This document shows, one piece after another, positions 48,769-59,219 of a stretch of 64,000 nucleotides of DNA. Source of the stretch: Schizophyllum amplum. Taxonomy: Eukaryota > Basidiomycota > Agaricomycetes > Agaricales > Schizophyllaceae. Where the stretch lies: the NCBI GenBank assembly GCA_007026445.1, contig VDMD01000006.1, positions 558,001 through 622,000 of the forward strand. Direction: 5' to 3'. The position numbers and the translations under genes were made by a program. Position 1 is the stretch's first letter; each line of letters starts with the position of its first letter. The notes under the pieces are model-generated. The model ran no database searches. It saw nothing but the letters and a program-made list of their open reading frames with translations, and was not told the origin of the DNA.

Positions 48769-49561
48769 AGAGGTCAATACATGAACATGTAGCACACGGC
48801 GGTTTCAACCGCAAATTGTATAATCAGCAACAGGATTGGGAAGCTCGAGAGGCAGGCGCAGTTTGAGCCCGCTTTTCCAATGACTGAAATTTATGTTTGA
48901 AAGTGTTTGTGCAGTCGCGAGTCGGCGCTGCCTATAATTCGATTCGGCTAGGGCCGTGGCCCGTATGCACTTCTGCCGCGCTTCTAACGTGCTTCTGCCA
49001 AGAGTCAACTTCTCTTTCGGCGTCATCATCATGGGATACCTCACCTACATCCCATGCTTAACCAGCACTTTCCCTCGTGTACTAGGACAGGCATGGTGAG
49101 GTGAGGTGAATTAACCCATGGGGTCCCGCTGAGGAATGGGAAACACGCGTCACGCGTGCAGCTATGATACAGCAGGTGCGCGCTCTCGTCGCTCACTCTC
49201 GCCTCCGCCTTCAGCTACCCTCGAACGGCCACCTTGTGACTGACGCGTAATCTTCACAAGTAAGCGTGCGGGACCCAATCTTCCTACAGTTGTCACCCCT
49301 TGGTTTTAGACTAGTACTGCTGATAATAAGGTATGTACATTCTCTTCTCTTGCCTGACCAGGACCTGCGTCACGAGCCCCTAGACCTACGCTATAGTCCT
49401 TTGAACCTCCGTAACCACCTATATCCCTCCCATCGACCCGTACGCGGAATTGCGCCGCGCGCGGATCTAGTCCGCACCTGCAACGATGCTTACAGCTTCT
49501 CGTCTCCCTCTAGCATCTTCCCGCCTCCCTCTAGCATCTTCCCGCCTCCTTCTGCCGGCTC
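48769..49561. other. Convergent intergenic spacer
   Basis: Between the cyanase and MADS 3' ends. It contains a GTGAGGTGAGGTGAATT motif near 49097, also seen near 18155. The Ser/Pro-coding frames on the plus strand from about 49266 onward are antisense to the MADS gene and are not called. Confidence 0.4.
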
Positions 49562-51551
49562 CTACGGAACCTCTTGCTTCACCGGCCATCCCGTGCCGGC
49601 GAGGAAATTCAACCAATCGTCCTTCCCGCCCCCGTGCCCCTCCCCTCCGTCCCCTTCGCGTGCGCTCCTCTTTCCACCCCCTGTTGAGGGCCAGTCGAAC
49701 GATGGGCTGGGCTTGAATTCTCCGCCCGCGAGTGACGCGGGAAACCCGCCCCGAGCATCGAAGCCGCGGCCGTCAGAGGCACCAGCCATGCCTTCCATGT
49801 GGCCAGCACCACGCGAATGGCGCCCATCGAAATTAGCTCCGCCGCCCCGACCGTCGAAGGCGTCGCACGCGCCATCGAATGCGCCGTCAAACGATTTTCC
49901 GTAGCCGCCGCTACTGCCGCCTCCCACGCCGAAGGGGAGCCCGGATAAGGTAGAGAGGCCGGCGCTCGCGCCGCTCATGCCCAAGCCACCGCCGCCACCG
50001 CTGCCGTTGGAACGGCCTGATAGCATGGTCCAATCGAGGTCGGGGCCCGCGGTGCCGGGGCGGGAGATGGGGCTAGGTATTTGGAAGCGGGCGTCGGGGT
50101 TTTTTAAGCGTACGTCAGACCCGGCGCGCTCGGCGGCGAGGGCGCGTTCTTGGGCGGCCAATGCCCGTTCGGAGGCGAGGGCGCGTTCGGAGGCGAGGGC
50201 GAGGCGTTCGGAGGCAAGGAGGGAGCGGTCGGAGATGCTAGGCATGCCGCGCTCTGAGATGTTGGTTGGCCCCCGCTCTGAGGATGTGGGATGAGTGGCA
50301 CCACGCGTGTGGGCTTGGCGATAGCCGGCGCTGGCGCGCATGGCCTGCTGAGCGAGGGCAGGGTGGAGGGCGGGGTTGAAAGAGACAGGGAAGCTGGAGG
50401 GGTTGAAGGAAGTGCCAGCGGAGGACGAGGGAATGAAGGCGGAGGAACCGCCGAATGCTGACTCGCTGGCGAGCGCGCGTAGGAAGTCGAGCTATGTTGG
50501 GGCGTTGCGTCAGCATAAGAGAGGGAGGGGAAGATATAGTATACGTACCCCGGGGCCATGCTTATTGTCTTCATGCGTGTTGCCATGGTCGGCGTCGTCC
50601 CCTTGCTCGTCTTCGCGGGGGCCGCCGACACGGCGTGCACGCTTGGACGGTCGCGGGTCTTCTTCTTCGGGCGCGTCGTCGTCATCGTCGTCATCTTGGA
50701 CGTATTCCGCGCCGCCAAAGTCGGCGGGACCGAGAGTGTCGGTCTCTCCACGGTACTATGATAGTGTGAGCAAGAAGCAGAGGCAGATGGTAGATGTCGG
50801 GTCGCACCTTGGTCTGCCGCTGGACGATGCGATCAACGTTGGAGGACGCGTATTGGTAGAGCTTAGTCCGATGATTTGGGCGTTCTTCTGCATGGGGTGA
50901 AGGGTGTATAGTGCGCGGAGTTCGAGGAAGTGATGCGAGGTGGGGGAAGTGGTTCACATGAAGGACAGTGTGGGAATGCATAAAGACAGTCAGTAGGGGT
51001 TCAGTGTATGTAGGCGGGAGACGCACCGAAGATGATGACCGCTATGTCGACACTACACAGTACGCCGAGCTCGTATGCCTTCTTAAGTAGGCCCGCCTTG
51101 CGCTAGAGGAGAAATGAGCATGCTGACTAATCACGCCCGTCGGAGGAAAAAGGGGTGAGGGGAACTGCTGTTGGAAGGGAATGAGGAGAAGGAGAACAAT
51201 GATTGCTGGAAAGAGAACAAGGACACGGGCTCGGGTCCACTTGGGTCCCATTATGCGATCCGAGGGATGCCAAGGCTTGGCTTGGCACCCGTATAAATAG
51301 GATTCGACCACCCTCTCCTCCTGCTCTCGTCTTCATCTGAGTCCTCTCCGAGCGTCCTCCCCCTTCGCAGATCACTCTGCAGCCTCCCCCCTCCTCGTCG
51401 ACCGAAAATTCAACTCACCTTTTGCAGCGTTACGCTCCTGTTGCGCTCGTTCTGTTGGAGGCAGCCATAATTAGCGCACTTCGTCTTGGCATTGCGCACG
51501 CGCGAAGGGACTTGCCTTGATAGGCTCAATAGCAATCTTGCGGCGACCCAT
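49562..51551 (-). CDS. MADS-box transcription factor, MEF2/Rlm1 type
   Basis: Sequence-specific nuclear regulator; fungal homologues of this type act under cell-wall-integrity MAP kinases. Six exons: 51516-51551 ([12 protein letters not shown]), 51419-51451 ([11 protein letters not shown]), 51027-51102 ([25 protein letters not shown]), 50808-50887 ([27 protein letters not shown]), 50549-50755 and 49562-50491. The first three form a complete MADS domain and exon 4 the MEF2-like extension. Exon 5 has [15 protein letters not shown], an acidic stretch and KRARR. The long C-terminus has octapeptide-like repeats around [20 protein letters not shown] and [16 protein letters not shown]. Intron 1 (51452-51515) has a GC donor (GCAAGT). 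Intron 2 is 316 nt, the longest coding-region intron I mapped base by base in this window. Confidence 0.93.
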
Positions 51552-52058
51552 AGCGAGCTGTAGTGGTGGGGAATGAGGGGGGAAAGCGGGGGTTGCTGGG
51601 AAGAGGGAACCAGCAGCAGCAGCGGCGGCGGTTGGCCGGTCGGCACGGTCGGCATCACTGCGGACTTGCGCGAATGCTCGCGTGCCAGAACACAGCCATC
51701 GGATGATGGATCCCTCCGACGAGGACTTCAACCTGACTTCAACTTTACCTGAAGTTGAACTTCGCTGAACGCAGGCGCGCTGCTGGTCGACCTTATACTG
51801 CAAGTTATACCTCCATTCGATCCGTAGTAATACGCCCCCCCCTTTTCCTGTCTTCATTGCTGGTAGATACACAATTAGAGTACGGATTTGCATCCAGCCG
51901 CGCATATGTCGCTCTCAGCATTTCCATAAGTAGGCGCCGACGGGGCGCCGAGTTCGCTCCGGCATAATGTGCCCTACGCTACATCCGTCCAGGAGCGCCC
52001 GAAGGAATAGTAAGAGCCGCGTCAGTCTCAAAGATAGACATACTCGGAGTGGAAGACC
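51552..52058. other. MADS upstream region
   Basis: No gene was seen. At about 51723-51768 a cluster of ACTTCAA / TTGAAGT half-sites (TGACTTCAACTTTACCTGAA, then GTTGAACTTC) forms imperfect palindromes 170-215 nt upstream of the MADS start. Confidence 0.4.
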
Positions 52059-53120
52059 TCAGTTCTCCCTATCTGACGCGCAGGTAACGTACTCCGCAGC
52101 GGTGTAGTAGACGGGCGGAAACGGCAGGTCGTTCTCCACGTATTCTTTCCCGTTGATGGGGTCCTCCGGCGCCAACCGCTCGCGTACCCAGTCCTTGATC
52201 TTGTCGAAGTTTCGGCAGGAGTGCGCGACGTTGACGCGACCAGCGACACCCTGGTAATGCTCCGACCACTGCCAGACGTTCACTGAGATGTCGGACGAGC
52301 ACCTTTGAGTGATATCAGATTACAGGCGGTTCAGGTCATCGATACGGGCAGCCTCGCAGGGGTACGTACATCAGTGACTGTCGGATGGAGTCGACGCAGT
52401 GGCTGAGATGCTCGTATTCCAGCATGTCTTGCCGGATGAGGGGCTTGTATCTCTCGGGGCTAATGCTCATGCGCAGGTAATTCTGAAGGCGTCGTCAGAG
52501 GTCGTCTTTTTGACATATGTGGCGGCATACTTACCAGGCAGTGAAGCTGGTGGAAGACGTCGAGGTGGCCGAGATAGTACCCATCCGGGGCGTCCTTCGT
52601 GACGGGGTGTGTTCTGTTGGGCAGGCGCACGGCTTCCTCTCGCGGCATCATGAAGATGGAGGCTGCAAAGGGATCGGGTGAGTTGTCACCGCGACTGAGT
52701 TCACTACGCGCTCACGGCTGTAAAGGTCCAACCACATCTCGTCCGCCTCGTCAGTGAGGGCCTGGTAAGGTGTCTTGTGCTCGCTCCCTGCGCGAAAGAC
52801 GACGAGTTCGTCTTCGAGCACATCCTGCGCGGGCGCTGTGTCGGTGTCGCGCGCTTCAGTACTGTAGCCAGACCGTCGGACGCCGGGATTCACTCACAGT
52901 ACAGGAATTGGGCACCGTCCTGGCGTTGCGCCTGCGGGGGCGAGCGCGATAGAAGAGCGCCAATAGTCACGAACTGTGCAAGAACTATGCATACCAGCAC
53001 TTTAACATGCCACGCTTGCCATGCGCTTTTCACTGGCGGGTGCGATGGTATGTGCTGCTCGACATCTTCCGCGTCCACCGCCGTCGCCAGCGGCTCGTAT
53101 TCTTCCTGTCTGGCGCCCAT
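52059..53120 (-). CDS. UstYa-family (DUF3328) oxidase-like protein
   Basis: Family of fungal proteins that includes UstYa/UstYb, needed for oxidative cyclisation of ribosomal peptides such as ustiloxin, and cyclochlorotine-pathway enzymes. The N-terminus (about 35 residues, MGARQEEYEPLATAVDAEDV) is cytosolic, then one membrane helix (VKVLVCIVLAQFVTIGALL). The lumenal domain contains the core blocks LEDELVVFRAGSEHKTPYQA, MMPREEAVRLPN, GYYLGHLDVFHQLHCL and YEHLSHCVDSIRQSLMC. Both HxxHC motifs (HQLHC and HLSHC) thought to bind metal are intact. The C-terminus covers DWVRERLAPEDP. About five exons. Its start faces peptide gene A 750 bp away. The link to these peptides is inference from proximity. 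Confidence 0.9.
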
Positions 53121-53869
53121 GATGGGGACAGGGTGGATGAGGGTGGATAGGCGGTCGAGCGGTTGGGTGAGGGGATGAAGGAATCAGGCGACCGGGTCAA
53201 AGGACGGGCAAGCATACGTCCTGACAGGAATTTAACCGCCGCGCAATAGCCCTCGCTCGGCGCTTATGGTCACGTACTGTCTGATATCTGCTGTCTCGTC
53301 TTCACCCTCGCCGATGTTCTGTCAGGTCAAATGAGGGTCGTTCCAATATTGGCGTGGTGGACAGGATACCCGCGTCGAGACTGGCGTATCGAGGTTGCTC
53401 GCGGATATCCCCCGGTACGCCAGAGCGTGACCCTGCGGAGTCCGCTGAAGCTCAGCGGGCCACGTAGACGCCGCTCAAGCTCGACCTTCTGACGCAGGCT
53501 CGTGAACCAAAGCCAGCGGGGTCTTGGTAAGTATCAAAGCCCTGAGCGCAGTTGCAGCGGTCACAGTGGCGTGTGCTTCGTGCCAGCGTGAAGGATACGG
53601 GTACCGGGTGCCGGAAATTGGCGATACGCGATGCTCGTGAGGGCATGAGGCGGCCTGAAGGGCGACATCGAAGGCTACAGATGCTGTCCTACGGCCCCAG
53701 ACCGTGTACGTTGTCCGAGCGCCTCGTCAAACGGTGGATCCCAACGACATACGCCTGTCAAAGCTTGGGAACACACTGACTTGCTGGCGCAGTGCTTTAC
53801 TTGTGAGCGCGTTATATAACTTGAGAGGAGAGCAACGTACCACAAGTGCTCGACGCCCGACTCCCAATC
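53121..53869. other. Divergent region between UstYa gene and peptide gene A
   Basis: About 750 bp of shared upstream DNA. It holds the TATA box of peptide gene A at 53813. No gene is supported on either strand. Confidence 0.5.
53813..53819 (+). promoter_or_regulatory. TATA box of peptide gene A
   Basis: TATATAA begins exactly 57 nt before the ATG at 53870. The same distance is seen in peptide gene B. Confidence 0.7.
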
Positions 53870-54113
53870 ATGCAGCTCTCTCTCGCTATCATCGTTTCAT
53901 TCTTGGCCACGGCTGTGTTGGCGGCCCCGCTGGTGAATGTAAAGTTACCGTTCCAGGGCTCATTTGGAGAGGCTGAACACGCGAACAGCCTAAGGAGAAT
54001 ATGATTGCCAACGGACCCACCACTTACTGGGCTGTGGAGGATGTGAGTTTTTTTGGGCGCATGACCGGCTAGAAATACTGACGGTCTCGTAGAAGCGCGC
54101 TGAGCAAATCTAA
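53870..54113 (+). CDS. Secretory peptide precursor A
   Basis: Predicted secreted peptide of 45 residues; the family is not one I know. Exon 1 (53870-53932) is a signal peptide with a hydrophobic core and an A-P end. Exon 2 (53989-54042) encodes a 18-residue segment containing NGPTTYWAVED. Exon 3 (54093-54113) begins K-R-A-E and stops. Both introns (56 and 50 nt) are phase 0. Exon 2 has the same length as in gene B and aligns through N-G-P and Y-W-A-V-E. The first dibasic site is replaced by P-K, so this copy may be processed differently. A TATA box lies 57 nt upstream. Confidence is limited by small size and reliance on splice inference. Confidence 0.6.
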
Positions 54114-54603
54114 CGCCTTGAAGACGACCGGGGGCCGCGCAAAAAATATGCTTGAGATGTAGCGACACGAAAGAGTGGATGAGATTCCTTGAAATCCTGA
54201 AGTGAGAGCCGGCGGACTTGTGGTAGCGCAACGACGTATAACGGTTGATGTATTCTTGATTTGGCCGCAATAATGGGCGAAGTTAGAAATTGTGGAAATC
54301 TAGCGGGGCTTGCTGATCTAGGGCTACGTTTAGGGTGCCTTGCGGTTCATCTGGTCAAGAGCTCACCGTCTGACAGCCATCGAGGCGATATCGACTGCTC
54401 GACGTCGATGAAGGTAGAAGGCGGCCCTGGCGGTCTGCAGGCACTGCTTTGACTAGCAAACCCTGTCTCTCCGCCTGCTGCGCGACACCGCATGCTCCTT
54501 TTTGACTATTACTGAAGTCGCCTGACCACGAATAGATGCCCCGTGAGCTGTAGACCTAGATGCCTCGTGAGCTGTAGACCTAGATGCCCCGAATCTTGAG
54601 CGC
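54114..54603. other. Spacer between peptide genes A and B
   Basis: No gene was seen. Near 54540-54590 the phrase ATGCCYCGTGAGCTGTAGAC occurs twice in tandem (period about 28 nt), just before the gene B promoter. Confidence 0.5.
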
Positions 54604-54610
54604 TATAAAG
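54604..54610 (+). promoter_or_regulatory. TATA box of peptide gene B
   Basis: TATAAAG begins 57 nt before the ATG at 54661, the same spacing as in gene A. Confidence 0.7.
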
Positions 54611-54660
54611 CTATGAAGGGAGGGGAGGGAGGACGTACCGCACTGTCTGCCCTTCTCGTC

Positions 54661-54934
54661 ATGAAGCTTTCTCTGATTACTGCGTTTTTCCTTCTGGCCA
54701 TTGGAGTCCTGGCGGTGCCGTTGATGGAGGTGAGCTCGTCGCAAAGTGCGGGGGACTGGAAGCACTGGAAGGATTTGATTATATGTGAAGAAGCGGGTGG
54801 ATCTAATCGACAATGGGCCCTGCATTTATTGGGCTGTGGAGGAGGTCAGTTTTCCGTCAAGTGCAAGTTCGAGTAGGAAGGTGTTGATGGTCCCGCAGAA
54901 ACGCGCCGAGTGCACTGGAGAGCAGAGCTCGTAA
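54661..54934 (+). CDS. Secretory peptide precursor B
   Basis: Predicted secreted peptide precursor of 52 residues. Exon 1 (54661-54729) is a typical signal peptide. Exon 2 (54791-54844) begins with K-R and then carries a 16-residue segment ending NGPCIYWAVEE. Exon 3 (54899-54934) again begins K-R, followed by a short tail with one Cys. Both introns (61 and 54 nt) are phase 0, so the two dibasic sites coincide exactly with exon starts. Kex2-type proteases cut after K-R, so exon 2 would be released as a discrete peptide; this is known for fungal precursors generally and inferred here. Intron 2 has a GTCAGT donor. Alternative views: an effector-like or pheromone-like peptide. No CaaX end is present. 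Confidence 0.72.
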
Positions 54935-55707
54935 GGGAGACACATCGAGAAAATTGACTTCGAGGGACGAAGAAGAGAGCTGCATCACATCCGCTCTGTT
55001 GCAGAGCAGTAGAGCCGCTCGTCTTAATGTCAATAAGTGGAGAGCTGCAGCGATCCCGTGCATGTATATATGTGAAGGAAGCGTTGACGACCACATACAT
55101 GGCATCCCTGCGACTGCAACATGCAACTCTGCGCATCAGGATTCTTTTCCTCCTGAATCGCTAGACGCAAACTGCGCGTGGGATATCATCCAGTTGGTAT
55201 GAGATTCGCTGTTGTCACCGAGGATATGCAGGGAAGAAAAGAAACGTTGCGTCACTCTTCCTTCACGATGCTGGGATTCCTTTGCTAGTAGGCGCAATCA
55301 GAGCCGATGTGTCCGCAGGGCCAGCAAAAATAGTTTGCAGAGGATGAGCGGAGCAAAAGCCGCAAGTACGAGAACACTGGACGAATGAACAATCTGAGGA
55401 TCAGGTGGGACTAAGACGAGGTCCTGGTGCGCGTGATGAAGTCGCTGGAGTCGGAGCCCTCTGACATAAGCAAACATATTCCTTCGATCCGCGCAGGCTA
55501 ACAAACCTCATCCTGAGATGACGGCGAACTTTGTGCCGGTACGAGGAGCGGCGATGAAGGATCATGGAACTGAAGGAAGATGGAGATGAACTGAGGGTAA
55601 CCCCGGTAAGCCACAATCTTCCTGAATCGGCATTTGCCGGAGCCACGTGTGCTTCTGAACGTTGTTTGAAATTGAACCAAGTTTGAACCGTAAGTAATGC
55701 GTCACTA
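54935..55707. other. Spacer downstream of peptide gene B
   Basis: No gene was seen. Short frames show no signal peptide or motif. Confidence 0.4.
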
Positions 55708-56159
55708 GGGGCGCCCGGCGTTCAAAGTTAAAACTTGCGCCTCCGGTTTGCGGTTTGGTTTGATCGGCAAAGTCCGAAGACGAAGCGCGCAACGCGCCCC
55801 GACGCGCCCCGACGCGCCGCCGCCAGCATCGGCGGGGCGGCGTCGTCGCGAAGGCTCTCCGACGACGCCCACCGCTGTCATGCTCGATGTTCTTGCACTC
55901 ATAGTATCTCATGAGAGAAATATACTGAAATTTAATACACTTAAGGCATCTATAGCTGCTAGGTGTGTGATTGAACCCTTTCGCGCTTGCTATCCGAGAC
56001 ATCCCGAGAGCCACCGAATTTGCCGTTGTCGTCGGCGCCGCCGCAACCGCATAAAGTCGGGACTCGGCGCGTCGGGGCGCATCGCGCGCTTCGTCTTCGG
56101 ACTTTGCCGATCAAACCAAACCGCAAACCGGAGGCGCAAGTTTTAACTTTGAACGCCCC
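55708..56159. mobile_element. MITE-like element 1 with long terminal inverted repeats
   Basis: A 452-bp element flanked by TA on each side (55706-55707 and 56160-56161). Ends begin GGGGCG and the terminal inverted repeats run about 90-95 nt, nearly identical (for example TTAAAACTTGCGCCTCCGGT and GATCGGCAAAGTCCGAAGAC). The left arm has a 7-nt insertion (CCCGGCG) near its tip. The centre is AT-richer and carries no transposase frame. TA duplication suggests mobilisation by a Tc1/mariner-class enzyme supplied elsewhere. High arm identity implies recent insertion. Confidence 0.85.
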
Positions 56160-56473
56160 TACTGTCTGTTTGCTGTTGGTTTGCTGTCTGTAGCCCTCAT
56201 TTAGCTCTGATCCACCTCATCAACTGAAGCAATAACCTGCCCGTAATGGCAGTGGTGGACTCGTGTCTTCATCCAAACATCAATCCGCGCATTCAGCTTC
56301 TGAGCTGCAGCGGCCCCGTTCTCCCTCTATGGCGAGTCACGATCTTGCCAGTTGCCTGAATCCACGCCAAAGGGTTATATGCATCATTCGACCCCATATA
56401 CACCAGTAGATCTCTTGGTAGCATACATCTCTCGCTCGCCCGTCCTCATTCTGTGGCCAGGGACGTCCTCGTC
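56160..56473. other. Short spacer downstream of the FMO
   Basis: No gene or repeat was seen between MITE 1 and the FMO stop. Confidence 0.4.
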
Positions 56474-59219
56474 CTATGCCTTGCCCACTCTGTACGGCTT
56501 GCCGTAGACTCCTGCTTCCTTCGCCGCAATTTCTGTAAGTTTAATGAATGAGTAAGGAGTCTGTAAAGATACAGTCCAAAGAATACTTACGCAATCCAAC
56601 GTACTTCGAGTACAAGCGACAGACGGCGAGGTTGCCTGCGGATGTGTGTTACATTCGGGTCGTGGCGCGGCACAATGAACTGACCCATCATGACATACAA
56701 GCCCTCTACGTCTCCGTCGCGGAATACGCCATTGATCTCGCCCTCGGCATCGAGGTTCCATATCTGTCAGCCGCGTCAAGCATTGGGTAGTTGCATAATG
56801 TGAGGCAACGCACCTTTTTCACACGTGCTGCGGTCTTTGGGTCGCAGATCTGCTTCACGGCGTCGTGGACAGAACCAAGGCTGGATAAATCTCGTGGTTA
56901 GTGAATGCGCGCCGCGACGATGGGAGATACGAAGACTAAGCGGACGATAGTAAGCATCACCCACCCCGTCGCAAATATGACCACATCAGCCTTGATCTCA
57001 GACCCGTCGTCAAAGACCGCCGCGTCGCGCGTGAAGTGACTGAGCTTGACGCCCTCACCACCCGCAAGCGGCTTGGCGGGCGGGCCGCTCTTGAGCTTGA
57101 TCTTGCCGTCGATGACCATTTGGGAGGCGCCGGTGTCTGACGACCACAATTAGCAGACAGACACCAGCATTTGCAGTCATGGGACGCATTGTCATGAACA
57201 CGCACCGATATAGTACCCGCCGCCAGCCTCAAGGAGGGACCACAGGATACCCCTGTCCATGTAGCCCTTGTTGGTGCGAAAGCCCACCTTTGCGAGACCG
57301 GAAAGGGTGTCCCTGGAGTAGACGTCAGAGATGCAGAGCAGTTGTTGATGGACGCGGGATGTTATCCGGCAACGATACTCACTTATCCAGTTCTGCGAAA
57401 TGCAGCACGGACCGCTCGCCAAGCTCGCCCTGCATAGGGAACGGGAAGGACGCGCCGAGCAGATCAGATACCTCGGTCGGAGGGCCGCCTTCCTCGTAAA
57501 GGCCTGGATGTGTGTCAGCGCGACGGCCTATTGCAGATGTGACAGGGCATTCGCAGATTTTTTCCGCGACACGAACCAGCCATGAATGCCTCTTTTACCG
57601 TTTTCACCGTGAGGACATACGTCGGGCTCCGCTGGTACATCGTCACATCTGAGCCAACGGAGACTGTCAGCATAGTCTGTGGCTTGAATGAGAGCGTGCG
57701 CACCAAGGCCTTTCCTGACGCATTCCGCGGAAATGTCGTGCGCTGAAGATTGTGCTGTTGGATGGTACAGACGCTCGACGAGGCCACCCAACTCACCCGC
57801 AGTGCACGCGCCGATGACAAGAACCTTCTTGCCCTTGTAGTCCTCAGCCGTACGATGCTTGTACGAGTGCAAGACTTTGCCCCCGAAATTGGACTAGAGG
57901 AGTATGATCAGAGGACTGCTTCAACTTTTCAGAGCTGACAATCAGCTCCCCGCAGGCTTAGAGCTTCCCCGCAGGCTTCGAACTCGTCGACACTGATGAA
58001 AACTCACCAGCCCCTTGTACTCGGGAATCTTGCTCCAACCTTCGCCGAGGCCGACAGCGAGAATGAGGTGCTTGATGGTGAAGGTGCGCTCCTTGCCGTC
58101 CGCGTTGCGGCGTGCGGTGACGGTCCAGTTGCCCGCGCTCTCGTTGTGCTGGGCGCGTACGACAGTGGTGCCCGTCAGAACGTCGAGGTCGAGCGCGTTT
58201 GCGTAGAATTCGAGCCAGTCCCCGAGCTATTTGTGGGTGTTAGCGAAGCTTTAGAGATGCCGAGATATGATGGGTGCGGTGCAGGATGGCTCAGGAGAAG
58301 GCGGTGAAGGTTGAAAAGGGACAGAGGGGAGGATCGCGGGACGTACCTTCGCCGCCCGTGTGTGTACCGGCCATGTGGGAGGGAATCTAGAGCGTGTCAG
58401 CCTCTTCGCCTCGCACCAAGGCGGAGCACGTACGGAAGATACGGCAGGTGGTCGTACCCTGAAAACGCGTCAGCACCTTCGTGCACTCGCCCTACAGAAG
58501 TTCTACTGACACACGGGGTCGTGCAGAACGAGCGATTCGTACCGACCGCGCCAGTTATCGCCCACGCGCGCGTTCTTCTCCAAAACGAGCGAATCAACGC
58601 CGTTCGCGCGCAGGCGCGCCGCAACGTCCAGCCCACTGTGCCCACCACCAACAATGAGCACCGTGGGATTCGCGTTTTCGAGCGTTGGTTGCTCGTGATA
58701 TGCAGGCTGCTCGGATTGCTCGCGCAGCGGGCCGATGCGCTCCGGGCGCCCTGCAAGGCCCTCGAGGCTGGTGAGTACGCCGTGCGCTTTCCACGATCCG
58801 TCGGGCGTGGGCACAAGGCGCAGCACTCCCGTTGTGGGGCCCGAAGCCGTCTCAAGTGTGAAGAGCGCGATGAGCCAGAGGATGTCTGGGAAGGGCGCCT
58901 GCGCGGCGGCGGTGCCCGGGGTGAGGGTGAAGCTCTTGGGCTGCGCCTGGCCGAGGGTGTCGGAGAGGAAGGCCTTGATGGCTCTGGGCCCACGGAATGT
59001 GCGGAGGTCCCATGTGAAGGCGAGGAGGTCGCGCCAGTACGCGCCCTCGACGAAGAGGGAGGCCGCAGCTGCGGCGTCTTTGGCCTCTAGTGCGCTAGCG
59101 AGGGAGGTCAGCCACTCCTGCGCGACAGCGGGCGCGTCGACGTCGGCCACTGCAGGCGCGTCGGTGACGCCTAGGTTCTGGAAAGTGGGAAGCTCGGTAG
59201 GCGGGTACTCCATCGTCAT
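56474..59219 (-). CDS. Flavin-containing monooxygenase with SnoaL-like N-terminus
   Basis: FAD/NADPH monooxygenase of the YUCCA-like fungal group; substrate unknown. Residues 1-150 form an NTF2/SnoaL-like region (WLTSLASALEAKDAAAAASLFVEGAYWRDLLAFTW). The FAD motif follows as VLIVGGGHSGLDVAARLRA, with VGDNWRGRYESLVLHDP spliced to WYDHLPYLP and then FPSHM (donor GTCAGT). LHSYKHRTAEDYKGKKVLVIGACTA is joined to AHDISAEC, giving the NADPH-binding Rossmann motif with Cys at one Gly-flanking position. VTMYQRSPTYVLTVKTV, ADVVIFATGW and the closing YGKPYRVGKA complete the family. About ten introns. Ustiloxin clusters also contain FMO-like enzymes, so it could tailor the nearby peptides, but this group is common in agaricomycetes and may be unrelated. 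Confidence 0.91.

Noticed and set aside
49266..50900. Plus-strand Ser/Pro-rich frames over the MADS gene
   Set aside because: Antisense to a well-supported exon with repeats.
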